This document shows positions 27,115 to 35,855 of a stretch of 64,000 bases of DNA, piece by piece (the first letter of the stretch is position 1; each line of letters begins with the position of its first letter). The translations under genes were made by a program, and so were the position numbers. The notes under the pieces are model-generated. The model did no database searches. It was not told the origin of the DNA and saw nothing but the letters and a program-made list of their open reading frames with translations. The stretch covers positions 1,054,001-1,118,000 of the forward strand of contig CAUVYA020000002.1 in assembly GCA_963556045.3 (NCBI GenBank), given 5' to 3'. The DNA comes from UBA4781 sp963556045. GTDB lineage: Bacteria; Chloroflexota; Anaerolineae; Anaerolineales; Anaerolineaceae.

Positions 27115-27603
27115 TTATAAATCCTTTGGTCGCCAGAGCTTCTTAAGCTTGCCTTCCACTTCACTGTTCAGTTCTGTCCAATCATCAATGGGCACGGTAA
27201 TATATGCAATAGTGGAGGTAGGTAGTGTCTCTACCTTCCCTGTCAACATCTGCAGGAAAGCCTCCAGCCCGGGATTGTGTCCGATAACCATAACATTCTT
27301 CGCTTTTTTGGGGGTGCTTTGAATAGCAGAAACCAGATCAGGTACCTCTGCCATATACAATTTATCGATATATTCAATTTTCCCATCAAATTTGATGGTA
27401 TCTTTGAAAATTTTAGCAGTTTGTTTCGCTCTGGCTGCTGAGGAACATAGAATGACATCTGGCTCAAGTTTCTTGCTCTTCAGCAACTTGCCCATCGTTT
27501 TCACATCTTTTTCCCCTTTCTTTTTCAGGGGACGATCGTGATCTGGTATATTCGAATCCTTCCAGCTGGATTTCGCATGCCGCATGAGAAAAATTTTTTT
27601 CAT
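27115..27603 (-). CDS. SixA-like histidine phosphatase
   Basis: A 162-residue protein of the histidine phosphatase superfamily. The RHAKSSW motif at 8-14 gives the phosphorylated histidine (His9); a second arginine lies in CSSAARAKQTA and the second catalytic histidine in VIGHNPGLE. This short form resembles SixA, which removes phosphate from phosphohistidine on relay proteins, but the same family has many other substrates. It is monocistronic, with a hairpin terminator after it, and diverges from a small DUF6504 gene. Confidence 0.83.
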   Translation of the reverse strand: MKKIFLMRHAKSSWKDSNIPDHDRPLKKKGEKDVKTMGKLLKSKKLEPDVILCSSAARAKQTAKIFKDTIKFDGKIEYIDKLYMAEVPDLVSAIQSTPKKAKNVMVIGHNPGLEAFLQMLTGKVETLPTSTIAYITVPIDDWTELNSEVEGKLKKLWRPKDL

Positions 27604-27661
27604 CGCTGATCTCCATAATGATAGAATTAGAAATCGAAATTAGTATAACATACAAAAAAAA

Positions 27662-28024
27662 ATGAGTGAATCCAAGCCAAGTATCCATTTCATCGGGGAG
27701 AGTATAGAAGTATTATTTGATCATGAGATCATAAAACAGAAAAGTCCTCCCTGCCCAGATCACTTCATCTGGCATTCCAGACGATATTCGGTCATTGACC
27801 TTCTGCAGCAATGGTCCGATTTCTCACGCAAAGGACGCATGAAACGTAATATGAGTGACGCCCATCGCACGAAAGCAGAAAAAACCGGGTCGTGGGGAGT
27901 TGGCAGATTCTTTTTCAGGGTTATAGTACATACCGGGCAGGATTTTACAATCTATTATGACCGTTCTCCCCAATCTGCTCAAAAAGGGGAAGAATGGATA
28001 CTGCTGCAGGAGAACAAGGAATAA
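27662..28024 (+). CDS. DUF6504-like small protein
   Basis: A 120-residue protein of unknown function. It has the ESIEVLFD start, a PDHFIWHSRRYSVIDLLQQWSD centre and a C-terminal RFFFRVIVHTGQDFTIYYDRSP with GEEWILLQ, a beta-rich pattern I associate with DUF6504 proteins. There is no transmembrane segment or signal peptide. A TATAAC at 27644-27649 could be its -10. It lies alone between a divergent phosphatase gene and the DUF2089 gene; no functional hint comes from context. Confidence 0.6.
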   Translation: MSESKPSIHFIGESIEVLFDHEIIKQKSPPCPDHFIWHSRRYSVIDLLQQWSDFSRKGRMKRNMSDAHRTKAEKTGSWGVGRFFFRVIVHTGQDFTIYYDRSPQSAQKGEEWILLQENKE

Positions 28025-28063
28025 AACTATATAAACGAACAATTAATATTATTCATGTGTACA

Positions 28064-28091
28064 TTGATTAATCATCAGCAAATGATATGAT
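28064..28091 (+). promoter_or_regulatory. Promoter candidate of the DUF2089 operon
   Basis: TTGATT (28064-28069), 16-base spacer, TATGAT (28086-28091). A 10-base palindrome TGATTAATCA overlaps the -35 and ATTATT-G-AATAAT (28101-28113) lies downstream; both are AT-rich, so may be chance. Confidence 0.4.
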
Positions 28092-28131
28092 TACTTTAAT
28101 ATTATTGAATAATGTATAAAACAGGTGAAAT

Positions 28132-28530
28132 ATGAATATGCTACTAGATAAGTGTCCCGTTTGTAATAGTGATCTCATCGTCACTTCTTTGCACTGCAAT
28201 AATTGCAGAACAAATATTCAGGGTGTATTCGAACTCGCACACACTCCCTTAAGTAACCTCGATGCAGAACAATTGCAATTCGTGTTGACTTTCATTCGTT
28301 GTGAAGGGAAATTCAATAGAATGGAAGAAGAGCTTGGATTATCGTATCCCACCCTGCGCAGTCGCTTCAACGATATTTTGCATGTGATGGGTTTTGAGGC
28401 GGAACCGCCGGAGGAAGAGAAGATGACCAGCGAAGAACGCAAGGAAATCCTGGAAAAATTAAATGAAGGTGTGATCTCCATCGATGAAGCTCAGGAATTA
28501 TTATTGAAAAAAACTGTTAAAATTAAATAG
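28132..28530 (+). CDS. DUF2089 zinc-ribbon protein with C-terminal SHOCT-like helix pair
   Basis: A 132-residue protein. Cys8, Cys11, Cys22 and Cys25 (CPVC and CNNC) form a zinc ribbon. Residues 40-90 look like a helix-turn-helix: DAEQLQFVLTFIRCEGKFNRMEEELGLSYPTLRSRFNDI, where SYPTLRSR could be the recognition helix. The C-terminal EILEKLNEGVISIDEAQELLL is a SHOCT-like amphipathic helix pair. Such proteins probably act as DNA-binding regulators; this is inferred from fold, not from tests. The next gene has the same SHOCT-like motif, and the two are 11 bp apart, so they likely work together upstream of an MFS exporter. Confidence 0.8.
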   Translation: MNMLLDKCPVCNSDLIVTSLHCNNCRTNIQGVFELAHTPLSNLDAEQLQFVLTFIRCEGKFNRMEEELGLSYPTLRSRFNDILHVMGFEAEPPEEEKMTSEERKEILEKLNEGVISIDEAQELLLKKTVKIK

Positions 28531-28541
28531 GAGTTAATGAC

Positions 28542-28916
28542 ATGGAAGAAGATCGCATGATGATTCTGAAAATGCTGCAAGAGGGAAAGATTGATGCTGA
28601 CCAGGCAGCAAAATTGCTGGAAGCATTGGAAGTTGGAAAAGCAGAAGATAAAAAAGAGAGTGCGAAAGAAGAAAGATCAGGACGCTGGTTTCGAATACGG
28701 GTATCAGATTCTATCACCGGCAGTCAAAAAACCAACATTCGCATTCCTATGGGGTTGATGAATGCCGGTTTCCGCATCGGAGCGCAATTCTCACCTGATC
28801 TGGCGAATGTGAATTCTGATGAAATCATGACCGCTATCAGAGCCGGAAAAACGGGCTTGATAATCGATGTCATTGATGATGAAGACAATGAACATGTAGA
28901 GATATTCATCGAATAA
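28542..28916 (+). CDS. SHOCT-like domain protein
   Basis: A 124-residue protein. The N-terminus MILKMLQEGKIDADQAAKLLEAL (7-29) is the SHOCT-like helix pair found in YvlB-type and DUF2089 proteins. Residues 48-124 form a short beta-rich domain, RWFRIRVSDS, NIRIPMGLMNAGFRIG, TGLIIDVIDDEDNEHVEIFIE, resembling a piece of a DUF4097-like envelope-stress domain. It lies 11 bp after the DUF2089 gene and 22 bp before an MFS exporter gene. A regulatory or sensor role is likely, but not established. Confidence 0.7.
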   Translation: MEEDRMMILKMLQEGKIDADQAAKLLEALEVGKAEDKKESAKEERSGRWFRIRVSDSITGSQKTNIRIPMGLMNAGFRIGAQFSPDLANVNSDEIMTAIRAGKTGLIIDVIDDEDNEHVEIFIE

Positions 28917-28938
28917 ACGCATCACTCAGGGGAAATTA

Positions 28939-30213
28939 ATGCAGATTCAACTTAATAAGAACTGGAAAACTAAATTCTTTTCGATCTGGATCGGTCAGGC
29001 GTTCAGTCTGCTCGGCTCTCAGATCGTCCAGTTCACATTGATCTGGTATTTGACAAAACAAACTGGGTCAGCAGCCGTGCTCGCGACCTCAACGCTGGTC
29101 AGCCTGCTTCCAAGCGTCCTTCTTGCGCCCTTCATTGGCGCTCTTGTCGATCGCTGGGATCGCAAACGCATCATGATCCTGGCTGATTCTTTCATTGCAG
29201 CCGTTACTATCCTGTTGATCATTCTATTTCGTACCGGTAGTATTCAGATCTGGCATATCTACCTGGCAATGTTCCTGCGTGAATTAGGCAGTACTTTCCA
29301 CTGGCCATCCATGCGATCTTCGACTTCATTACTGGTGCCGAAAGACAATCTGGCTCGGGTAGAAGGGATAAATCAGGCTATGCGTGGTCTGCTCAATGTA
29401 ATTGGTCCACCAATCGCAGCCATTCTCCTTGAACAGGTAGATATCCATACGATCCTTTCCATTGATGTGATCACAGCCGCACTGGCAATCATCCCCCTCT
29501 TTTTTGTTTCCATCCCTCAACTTCCTAAGGAATCTGAGGAAAAAGCGAAAGGAACTTCATCCATAATTCAAGAAATGAAATTGGGATTTCAGTATCTGAA
29601 AAACTGGAAGGGTATGTTCCTGCTGACATTAACTGCTACAGCTCTCAATTTTCTAGTCACTCCTGGTTTCACCCTCTCTCCCTTATTGGTGACTCAGCAT
29701 TTTCAGGGCGGAGTGATCCAGCTCAGCATGGTTGAAGCGGTATTTGGTATCGGGGTTATATCAGGTGGTGTGATACTCAGCATTTGGGGAGGCTTTAAAA
29801 AACGCATTTATACCACCCTCACTTTTATCATCGGGATGGGAGGCGCCATCCTGTTGATCGCCTTTGCACCACCAACCCACTTCAATATGGCGCTTGCCGG
29901 GATGTTATTAACAGGATGCACCAATCCGATCGTCAATGGTTCTATCACTGCTATCATGCAATCCAATATCAAACCGGAAATGCAGGGCAGAGTTTTTACC
30001 TCCCTTAACAGCATGGCAAATGCGATGTCTCCATTATCCATGGTCATCGCCGCTCCCGTGGCGGAGATCATCGGCATTCAGGGCTGGTATGTCGTGGGTG
30101 GTCTGGGATGCATCTTGATAGGTATTCTTGGCTTTCTGAACAAGGATCTGATGCACATTGAAGACGAGGGCATAAGAAGACAACAGGCAGAAAAAGAACT
30201 AAAAACAGCTTGA
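28939..30213 (+). CDS. MFS efflux transporter (MFS_3 / macrolide-export type)
   Basis: A 424-residue transporter with 12 hydrophobic segments. The start FFSIWIGQAFSLLGSQIVQFTLIWYLT and the loop-2/3 motif GALVDRWDRKRIMILAD are typical of the EntS/macrolide exporter branch of the MFS. It would export a hydrophobic compound by proton antiport across the cytoplasmic membrane. Context with the two small SHOCT-like genes immediately upstream suggests a regulated drug or envelope-stress exporter. Its stop lies 2 bp from that of the convergent gmk gene. The substrate cannot be told. Confidence 0.85.
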   Translation: MQIQLNKNWKTKFFSIWIGQAFSLLGSQIVQFTLIWYLTKQTGSAAVLATSTLVSLLPSVLLAPFIGALVDRWDRKRIMILADSFIAAVTILLIILFRTGSIQIWHIYLAMFLRELGSTFHWPSMRSSTSLLVPKDNLARVEGINQAMRGLLNVIGPPIAAILLEQVDIHTILSIDVITAALAIIPLFFVSIPQLPKESEEKAKGTSSIIQEMKLGFQYLKNWKGMFLLTLTATALNFLVTPGFTLSPLLVTQHFQGGVIQLSMVEAVFGIGVISGGVILSIWGGFKKRIYTTLTFIIGMGGAILLIAFAPPTHFNMALAGMLLTGCTNPIVNGSITAIMQSNIKPEMQGRVFTSLNSMANAMSPLSMVIAAPVAEIIGIQGWYVVGGLGCILIGILGFLNKDLMHIEDEGIRRQQAEKELKTA

Positions 30214-30215
30214 CC

Positions 30216-30842
30216 TTATCTCAGCTTGTGGTGTTCTGCTGTGATAATCGCAAGGATGGTATTGATCGTTTCTCCCAATTTCAAATCTGCATTAACGACT
30301 GCATAGTCAAAAATATTCAGCATCGCCAATTCTTCCTTCACTTTAGTCACCCGAATATCCAGATCAAGATCTTCACCCTGCTCATCCGCGCGATGCTGCA
30401 GGCGATCAGTCCATTCCTCTTCACTGGACGGTATGAGAAAGATCAAAATAGCGAAAGGGTATAGATCTTTGATCCTTCTTGCACCCTGCACATCCAAGCG
30501 CATAAGCACATCTTTCCCGCTTTTGAGTGCCGTTTCGATCTGTGATCTTGGCACTCCTTTATAATCTCCGTACACATGAGCCCACTCTGCTAACTGGTCT
30601 TTTTCAATCATCTCTTCAAAATATTCTTTTGTGACAAAAAAATAGTCCACACCCTCCTCTTCATCAGAGCGAGGAGCACGGGTATTGGCGGTAATCACAA
30701 AATGGAATTTCCCCTCACGATTCTTCAATTCTTTCACAACCGAATCTTTACCAACCCCGGAAGGACCGGAGATAACGATCAGCAGAGCATCATCTTTGAG
30801 AACATCGAAATTTACATTAGCAGTCGGCACCATTAGCATCAT
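30216..30842 (-). CDS. gmk: Guanylate kinase
   Basis: A 208-residue kinase converting GMP and ATP to GDP and ADP. The P-loop is ISGPSGVGKDSV (residues 19-30), slightly unusual in the KDS ending; the GMP-binding VITANTRAPRSDEEEGVDYFFV is intact, as is the LDVQGARRIK segment (Walker B Asp). Length is typical. The start could be at either of two Met codons (MM), both close to a -10-like sequence. It lies between a convergent MFS gene and a divergent FmdB gene. Confidence 0.93.
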   Translation of the reverse strand: MMLMVPTANVNFDVLKDDALLIVISGPSGVGKDSVVKELKNREGKFHFVITANTRAPRSDEEEGVDYFFVTKEYFEEMIEKDQLAEWAHVYGDYKGVPRSQIETALKSGKDVLMRLDVQGARRIKDLYPFAILIFLIPSSEEEWTDRLQHRADEQGEDLDLDIRVTKVKEELAMLNIFDYAVVNADLKLGETINTILAIITAEHHKLR

Positions 30843-30861
30843 CCATCAGTCAGGTAATGTG

Positions 30862-30869
30862 ATTATAAT
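30862..30869. promoter_or_regulatory. Overlapping -10 elements between gmk and the FmdB gene
   Basis: ATTATAAT contains TATAAT on + (30864-30869) and on - (30862-30867). Neither has a good -35 at 16-18 bases. A divergent promoter with a shared -10 is the simplest interpretation. Confidence 0.45.
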
Positions 30870-30897
30870 TGAAAACATTCAAACGAGATGAAAAAGT

Positions 30898-31266
30898 ATG
30901 CCGGTTTATCGATTCATTTGCCTTGACTGCAAGTCTATCTTTGAGAAAAGGATCGCTTACGAAAAATATGGGTGCGTTGCAGTGCAATGCACCGTATGTG
31001 GTTCCAGTAATATCCAACGGAAGATATCCAAAATACGACTCAATTCATCTACTGCTGCCGATGCTGCTTTTACGGAAGATATGCCCGATTTTAATCAACT
31101 TGAGCGGAATCCTGAAGAATTGGGAAGGACTCTGCGGAAAATGGGGCAGCAAACAGGTGAACAATTTGAGCCAGAATTCGATGAGGTAGTCGAACGCCTT
31201 GAAAAGGGGCAATCTTTTGATCAAATAGAGCAGGAGCTGCCAGATATTTCTGATCCTTCATCCTGA
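30898..31266 (+). CDS. FmdB family zinc-ribbon protein
   Basis: A 122-residue protein with an FmdB-type N-terminus: MPVYRFICLDCKSIFEKR, with Cys8/Cys11 and Cys31/Cys34 (CTVC) forming a zinc ribbon. This family was named from a putative regulator of formamidase genes and is otherwise uncharacterised. The C-terminal half is acidic and helical (EFDEVVERLEKGQSFDQIEQELPD), without a known domain. It stands alone, transcribed divergently from gmk. Confidence 0.75.
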   Translation: MPVYRFICLDCKSIFEKRIAYEKYGCVAVQCTVCGSSNIQRKISKIRLNSSTAADAAFTEDMPDFNQLERNPEELGRTLRKMGQQTGEQFEPEFDEVVERLEKGQSFDQIEQELPDISDPSS

Positions 31267-31349
31267 AATTTGTCATATCAATCATACAAAAAACCAGCCA
31301 TTTCCCAGATTGGATTGATCTTTCTAATGAATTACTTACGTATTTTTGC

Positions 31350-31378
31350 TTGACAAAAAAGGCTGAGAAATATATGTT
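31350..31378 (+). promoter_or_regulatory. Promoter of the HlyD/MacAB-like operon
   Basis: TTGACA (31350-31355, perfect), 17-base spacer, TATGTT (31373-31378). Start near 31385 gives a leader of about 60 bases, with AAGGAAGG before the ATG at 31447. Confidence 0.7.
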
Positions 31379-31446
31379 TATGACCGATTAATAATGATTT
31401 AGGTAAATATTAGCCATTTCTGTTGTGTTCTTTAAGGAAGGAATTT

Positions 31447-32838
31447 ATGTCTGAAGATAAGAAAAGCAAGAAAACAAAAAAGTATTATTACTATGGAGCT
31501 GCGCTTGTTTTAATCCTGGTGATCATCTTTTTTAGCGGAAGAAACAATGACAGCGCTGATGAGTTATTGACTATCACAGTCGAGAGGGGTGAGCTGGTCG
31601 CTACTGTTGGTGGAACAGGCAAGGTAGAAGCCAACAAATCAGCAATTCTCACCTGGAATACAACCGGGAATGTCAGTGATGTGTTAGTTGAGAATGGCTC
31701 ACAGGTATCACAGGGAACTACACTGGCAGAACTGGCGCCCACTTCTCTCCCACAAGCCGTGATTCTGGCAAAAGCTGATCTCATTGAGGCACAACATAAC
31801 CTTGACAACGTCATGCAGTCAAATACGCAGCGTGCCCAGACATACCTCGACCTGCTGGAGGCAGAACAAAACCTGAAAGACGCTCAGGAAGATGTGGATG
31901 CCTGGAATTACAATAATGCTGATCAGCAGACCATCGATCAGGCACGTTCAGAATTCATCGCTGCCGAAGAAGACCTGAAGCAGATTGAGGCTTCTCTTCA
32001 AACAGACAACAAACAGACTTCGCAGGAACAGTTGGATGAAGCACAATTAACCCGTGATAAAGCCCTTCGCAATCTCAGTTCCATTTTAGGAAAAACCTAT
32101 AACACCACCGTCGCCAAAGACTTCGCGCAATATGATCTCGCGAAAGCACAGCTTGAAGATGTTCAACGCGAATGGGAGCGCGTGAAAGATGGTCAAAATG
32201 GGGATGATATCGAAGCTGCTCAAGCCAGAGTCACAGCAGCTGAATCCGTAGCCGGTCTGGCTGTTATTAATGCTCCTTTTGACGGCGCCATCACATCCGT
32301 TTATACGAATGTTGGTGATGAAGTGAACGCAGGCATAAAAGCCTTCCGTTTGGATGATCTCTCTTCATACTATATCGAAGTTGAAATTCCTGAAATCGAC
32401 ATCAACCGCATCGAAATCGGTCAGGAAGCTGAATTTACGTTCGATTCGATCCTCGACAAAACCTATTACGGCAGGGTAATTGAAGTTGCCGGAGCAGGAA
32501 GCGAAGAACAGGGCGAGACCAATTTCATCGTTAAATTGATCATGACCGACAGCGATGACGAAATCTTACCCGGGATGACCGCATCAGTAAGCATTACCGT
32601 CACAAAACTGGAAGATGTTTTGATCGTACCTACGCGAGCGATCCGCCTTGAAAACGGAGATATTGTTGTATATGCCCTGCGCAATGAGAATATTGAAAAA
32701 GTGGTGGTCGAAATTGGATCTTCTTCAGACAGCTATACCCAGATCACCTCAGGCGATATTGTGGAAAATGAGACCCTGGTTCTCAATCCACCTGAAGATT
32801 TTTTCAACACCAGCCAACGCCCAGCGTTCACGAGGTAA
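31447..32838 (+). CDS. Efflux periplasmic adaptor (HlyD/MacA family)
   Basis: A 463-residue protein from the ATG at 31447 (AAGGAAGG upstream). Residues 13-31 are a signal anchor (YYYYGAALVLILVIIFF), after a lysine-rich cytoplasmic tail. The outer part has the lipoyl halves VGGTGKVEANKSA and VINAPFDGAITSVYTNVGDEV, flanking a long coiled-coil hairpin (about 105-235: QAVILAKADLIEAQHNLDN, EAEQNLKDAQEDVDAWN). A beta-barrel and membrane-proximal domain follow. With the ATPase and permease just downstream, it forms a MacAB-like efflux system; in a cell without a classic outer membrane it may link to the envelope. Confidence 0.9.
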   Translation: MSEDKKSKKTKKYYYYGAALVLILVIIFFSGRNNDSADELLTITVERGELVATVGGTGKVEANKSAILTWNTTGNVSDVLVENGSQVSQGTTLAELAPTSLPQAVILAKADLIEAQHNLDNVMQSNTQRAQTYLDLLEAEQNLKDAQEDVDAWNYNNADQQTIDQARSEFIAAEEDLKQIEASLQTDNKQTSQEQLDEAQLTRDKALRNLSSILGKTYNTTVAKDFAQYDLAKAQLEDVQREWERVKDGQNGDDIEAAQARVTAAESVAGLAVINAPFDGAITSVYTNVGDEVNAGIKAFRLDDLSSYYIEVEIPEIDINRIEIGQEAEFTFDSILDKTYYGRVIEVAGAGSEEQGETNFIVKLIMTDSDDEILPGMTASVSITVTKLEDVLIVPTRAIRLENGDIVVYALRNENIEKVVVEIGSSSDSYTQITSGDIVENETLVLNPPEDFFNTSQRPAFTR

Positions 32839-32840
32839 GC

Positions 32841-33524
32841 GTGTCAAAACCTGTTATCAATATCAAGAATGTAACCAAAACCTATAAAATGGGGGAGGTT
32901 GAGGTCCATGCTCTGCGAGGGGTCTCCTTTGATGTAACAGAAGGAGAGGTTATCTCTATTATGGGTCCTTCCGGATCCGGAAAATCTACACTCATGAATA
33001 TCATCGGATGTCTTGACCATCTAACGACAGGAGAATACAACCTGGATGGGAAAGATATCGCAAATTTGGATGATGATCAATTAGCACAGATCAGAAACCA
33101 AAAAGTCGGTTTTGTATTTCAGAACTTCAATTTACTTTCAAGATCAACCGCTCTCGTAAATGTGGAACTTCCATTACGTTATGCCGGACCGGTTGAAAAC
33201 CGTCTTCAACTGGCAGAGCAAGCCCTTACCAGTGTAGGGTTGGAAGATCGTATCCATCACAAACCCTCTGAATTATCCGGAGGACAGCAGCAGCGGGTTG
33301 CAATAGCCCGTGCCATCATCAACAATCCTGCCATCATCCTGGCTGATGAACCTACCGGCAATCTGGATTCCAAATCTGGGGATGAGATCATGGAATTACT
33401 GCTGGGTTTGAACAGGAAAAATGGAACAACGCTTGTTATTGTTACTCATGATCCGCAGATTGCCGCCCATACACAACGGACCATCCATCTCTTCGATGGT
33501 TTGATCCAGGAGCAAAGATCATGA
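32841..33524 (+). CDS. MacB/LolD-type ABC ATPase
   Basis: A 227-residue ATPase starting with GTG at 32841, 2 bp after the adaptor gene. Walker A GPSGSGKST is at 42-50, the Q-loop VFQNFNLL at about 94, the signature LSGGQQQRVAIARA and Walker B IILADEPTGNLD follow in order, then THDP with the switch histidine. The sequence matches the LolD/MacB/FtsE subgroup, which drives a FtsX-like permease without moving substrate through a membrane channel. It overlaps the permease gene by 4 bp, so the three are one operon. Confidence 0.92.
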   Translation: MSKPVINIKNVTKTYKMGEVEVHALRGVSFDVTEGEVISIMGPSGSGKSTLMNIIGCLDHLTTGEYNLDGKDIANLDDDQLAQIRNQKVGFVFQNFNLLSRSTALVNVELPLRYAGPVENRLQLAEQALTSVGLEDRIHHKPSELSGGQQQRVAIARAIINNPAIILADEPTGNLDSKSGDEIMELLLGLNRKNGTTLVIVTHDPQIAAHTQRTIHLFDGLIQEQRS

Positions 33525-34747
33525 ACTTCGCGCAAACACTTCGTGAAGCCTGGAACAGTCTTATCTCAAACAAAATGCGCTCTGTTCTCACCGTTCTGGG
33601 GATCGTGATCGGGGTTGCAGCCGTGATCGCCATGCTGGCGATAGGAGCCGGCGCCCAGGATACCATTCTCAATCAGATCGGTGGTATTGGAACAAACCTG
33701 CTCTTCGTTTTTGAAGGAAACGAGATGGATAGCTCGATCTCAACCCAACCGCTAACCCTGCAGGATGCCTATGCGATCTCTGAATTATTTGCCGCGCCTC
33801 ATGTAGATGTTGTCGCTCCTGTCATCCAGAGCAGCGGCAGGGTTAATTATGGCGGGGAGACGAAATCCACTCAACTTTTTGGCGTTACCCCCGAATACCA
33901 GGATGCCCGTAATTACGAGTTATTAGAGGGTGAATTCATCAGTGAACAAAACGTAGATGGTCGTGCTTCCGTTGCTTTAATCGGAGTAGATATTGCAGAC
34001 AAACTCTTCGGGCAGCGAGACAATTTGCTGGGTGAGACGATCCGAATCGAGGGACAGCCTTTTCGAATCATTGGGGTACTTTCTCCCAAGGGCGGTGGTC
34101 AGTTCGGCAGCCAGGATGACGTGATCCTCGTTCCTCTGACTACAGCTAAAAGCCGTTTGATGAACAGAGATCAGAATCGAGTGGATATCATTTATATCAA
34201 AGCGATCAGCGCCGATTCGGTTCCCCAGGCAACCAGCGAGATAGAAGAGATCTTGCGAAAACGACATCGCACCAGTCTGGGAGAGAACGATTTCACGATC
34301 TATTCGCAGCAGGATTTTCTCACGCTTGCCTCCAGCATTACCAAGATATTCACCATCCTGCTGGGCGGCATCGCCGGAATATCACTGCTGGTCGGTGGCA
34401 TCGGCATCATGAACATCATGCTGGTCTCCGTTACAGAAAGAACCAGGGAAATTGGACTGCGTAAAGCTATCGGAGCAAAGAAAAAAGATATCCTCATCCA
34501 GTTTTTAACAGAATCTTCGCTGCTCAGTCTGATGGGTGGTATTCTGGGAATCATTCTCGGAGGTATCATCTCATCTGCCATCGGATCGGTTGCCAGCTCT
34601 CAAGGTGTGCTGCTTGAACCACAGGTTGGACTGGATGCCATTCTACTGGCAACCGTCTTCTCGTCTGCGGTAGGATTATTCTTCGGAATATATCCGGCAA
34701 ACAAAGCGGCAAACCTCGAACCGGTTGAAGCGCTTCGCCACGAATGA
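33521..34747 (+). CDS. MacB/FtsX-like ABC permease
   Basis: A 408-residue permease. An N-terminal TM helix (about 15-45, NKMRSVLTVLGIVIGVAAVIAMLAIG) precedes a large extracytoplasmic domain (50-270) of the MacB_PCD type, then three TM segments at about 280-400, with the conserved GLRKAIGAKKKDILIQFLTESSLLSLMGGILG coupling region. The ATPase and adaptor genes lie directly upstream. The system probably exports a hydrophobic compound, peptide or lipid. A strong terminator ends the operon. Confidence 0.92.
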   Translation: MNFAQTLREAWNSLISNKMRSVLTVLGIVIGVAAVIAMLAIGAGAQDTILNQIGGIGTNLLFVFEGNEMDSSISTQPLTLQDAYAISELFAAPHVDVVAPVIQSSGRVNYGGETKSTQLFGVTPEYQDARNYELLEGEFISEQNVDGRASVALIGVDIADKLFGQRDNLLGETIRIEGQPFRIIGVLSPKGGGQFGSQDDVILVPLTTAKSRLMNRDQNRVDIIYIKAISADSVPQATSEIEEILRKRHRTSLGENDFTIYSQQDFLTLASSITKIFTILLGGIAGISLLVGGIGIMNIMLVSVTERTREIGLRKAIGAKKKDILIQFLTESSLLSLMGGILGIILGGIISSAIGSVASSQGVLLEPQVGLDAILLATVFSSAVGLFFGIYPANKAANLEPVEALRHE

Positions 34748-34750
34748 ATA

Positions 34751-34784
34751 AAAAGCAGCGGTTTTTATTCCGCTGCTTTTTTTT
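34751..34784 (+). terminator. Rho-independent terminator of the MacAB-like operon
   Basis: An 11-bp stem, AAAAGCAGCGG with CCGCTGCTTTT, loop of about 8, with T bases running to 34784. It starts 3 bp after the permease stop. Confidence 0.85.
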
Positions 34785-34891
34785 ATATCCTGAAGGATAC
34801 CCGTATAGATGAAATCAGGCAACTATACACTATTGAAGCGCAGCGGAATGCGATACAATTTTTACATTACTTGATTTAAAGGAGCGGAAGA

Positions 34892-35836
34892 ATGGCAGCA
34901 TGGAAAATTCTATTAACAGATGGTCTGTCTGATACAGGGAAAGCAATTCTCAATGACAAGAACATTCTATTCGATGACAAGAATGATATTGAAAAAGAGG
35001 ACCTTTTAGCCTGTATCGCAGATTACGATGCTATGATCGTAAGGGGTCGCACAAAAGTTACCACGGATGTCTTTGAAAAAGCGGCAAAACTGAAGGTTGT
35101 TGGACGTTGTGGGGTTGGTGTCGACAATATTGATCTGGAAGCTGCCAAACAACACAATGTCGCAGTGGTCAACGCTCCGGTGGCAACCACCATCGCAGTC
35201 GCCGAACATGCCATGGCATTAATGCTGGCAATGGTGCGTGAGATCCCAAAAGCAGATGCAGGGATCAAAACAGGGAACTGGTATAAAAAAGAGATCAAGG
35301 GCGTTGAATTGAACGGCAAAACCCTGGGAGTGATCGGATTCGGTCATATCGGATCCACCGTTGGCAGCTATGCAAAAGCATTCGGGATGAAAGTGATCGC
35401 GTATGACCTGATCGCATCACCCGAACAGATCAAACAGCACGGTGGTGAACCTGTTACTTTTGATGAACTGCTGCAGCAGGCAGATTTCATCACCCTGCAT
35501 GTTCCCCTGACCGATACCACCAAACACATGCTCAATGCAAATACCTTCTCGAAGATGAAAAGAGGGGTTCGTATTATTTGTGCTGCCCGGGGTGGAGTTA
35601 TTGATGAAACAGACTTGCTTGAAGCGCTTGAAAGTGGAAAAGTTGCCGGCGCCGCACTAGATGTCTTCGAAAAAGAACCTCCCACCGATTCAGCGCTGGT
35701 TAAACACCCCCATTTCATTGGCACCCCACACCTGGGCGGGCAAACCAAAGAAGCACAGCAAAGAGCTGCAGTGGATATCGTGAACGAAGTACTGGCTGCA
35801 TTGGAAGGGGATACCCTGAAATGGCGAGTAGCATAA
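34892..35836 (+). CDS. serA: Short-form D-3-phosphoglycerate dehydrogenase / 2-hydroxyacid dehydrogenase
   Basis: A 314-residue D-isomer 2-hydroxyacid dehydrogenase without the C-terminal ACT domain. Residues 74-82 have GRCGVGVDNI, the nucleotide loop is GVIGFGHIGS (about 146-155), and the catalytic residues sit in CAARGGVIDE (Arg), LDVFEKEP (Glu) and TPHLGGQTKEAQ (His). SerA enzymes usually have TPHLGAST here, so GGQT is a deviation. Start of serine synthesis from 3-phosphoglycerate is the likely role, with the class V aminotransferase at 23166 as a possible partner. AAAGGAG lies just before the ATG. A carboxypeptidase gene follows after 19 bp. Confidence 0.82.
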   Translation: MAAWKILLTDGLSDTGKAILNDKNILFDDKNDIEKEDLLACIADYDAMIVRGRTKVTTDVFEKAAKLKVVGRCGVGVDNIDLEAAKQHNVAVVNAPVATTIAVAEHAMALMLAMVREIPKADAGIKTGNWYKKEIKGVELNGKTLGVIGFGHIGSTVGSYAKAFGMKVIAYDLIASPEQIKQHGGEPVTFDELLQQADFITLHVPLTDTTKHMLNANTFSKMKRGVRIICAARGGVIDETDLLEALESGKVAGAALDVFEKEPPTDSALVKHPHFIGTPHLGGQTKEAQQRAAVDIVNEVLAALEGDTLKWRVA

Positions 35837-35855
35837 CATTTTTAAAGGAGAAATC

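Noticed and set aside
31267..31446. Possible tRNA or small RNA in the gap before the HlyD gene
   Set aside because: No cloverleaf, CCA end or T-loop sequence; the gap is explained by a promoter and leader.
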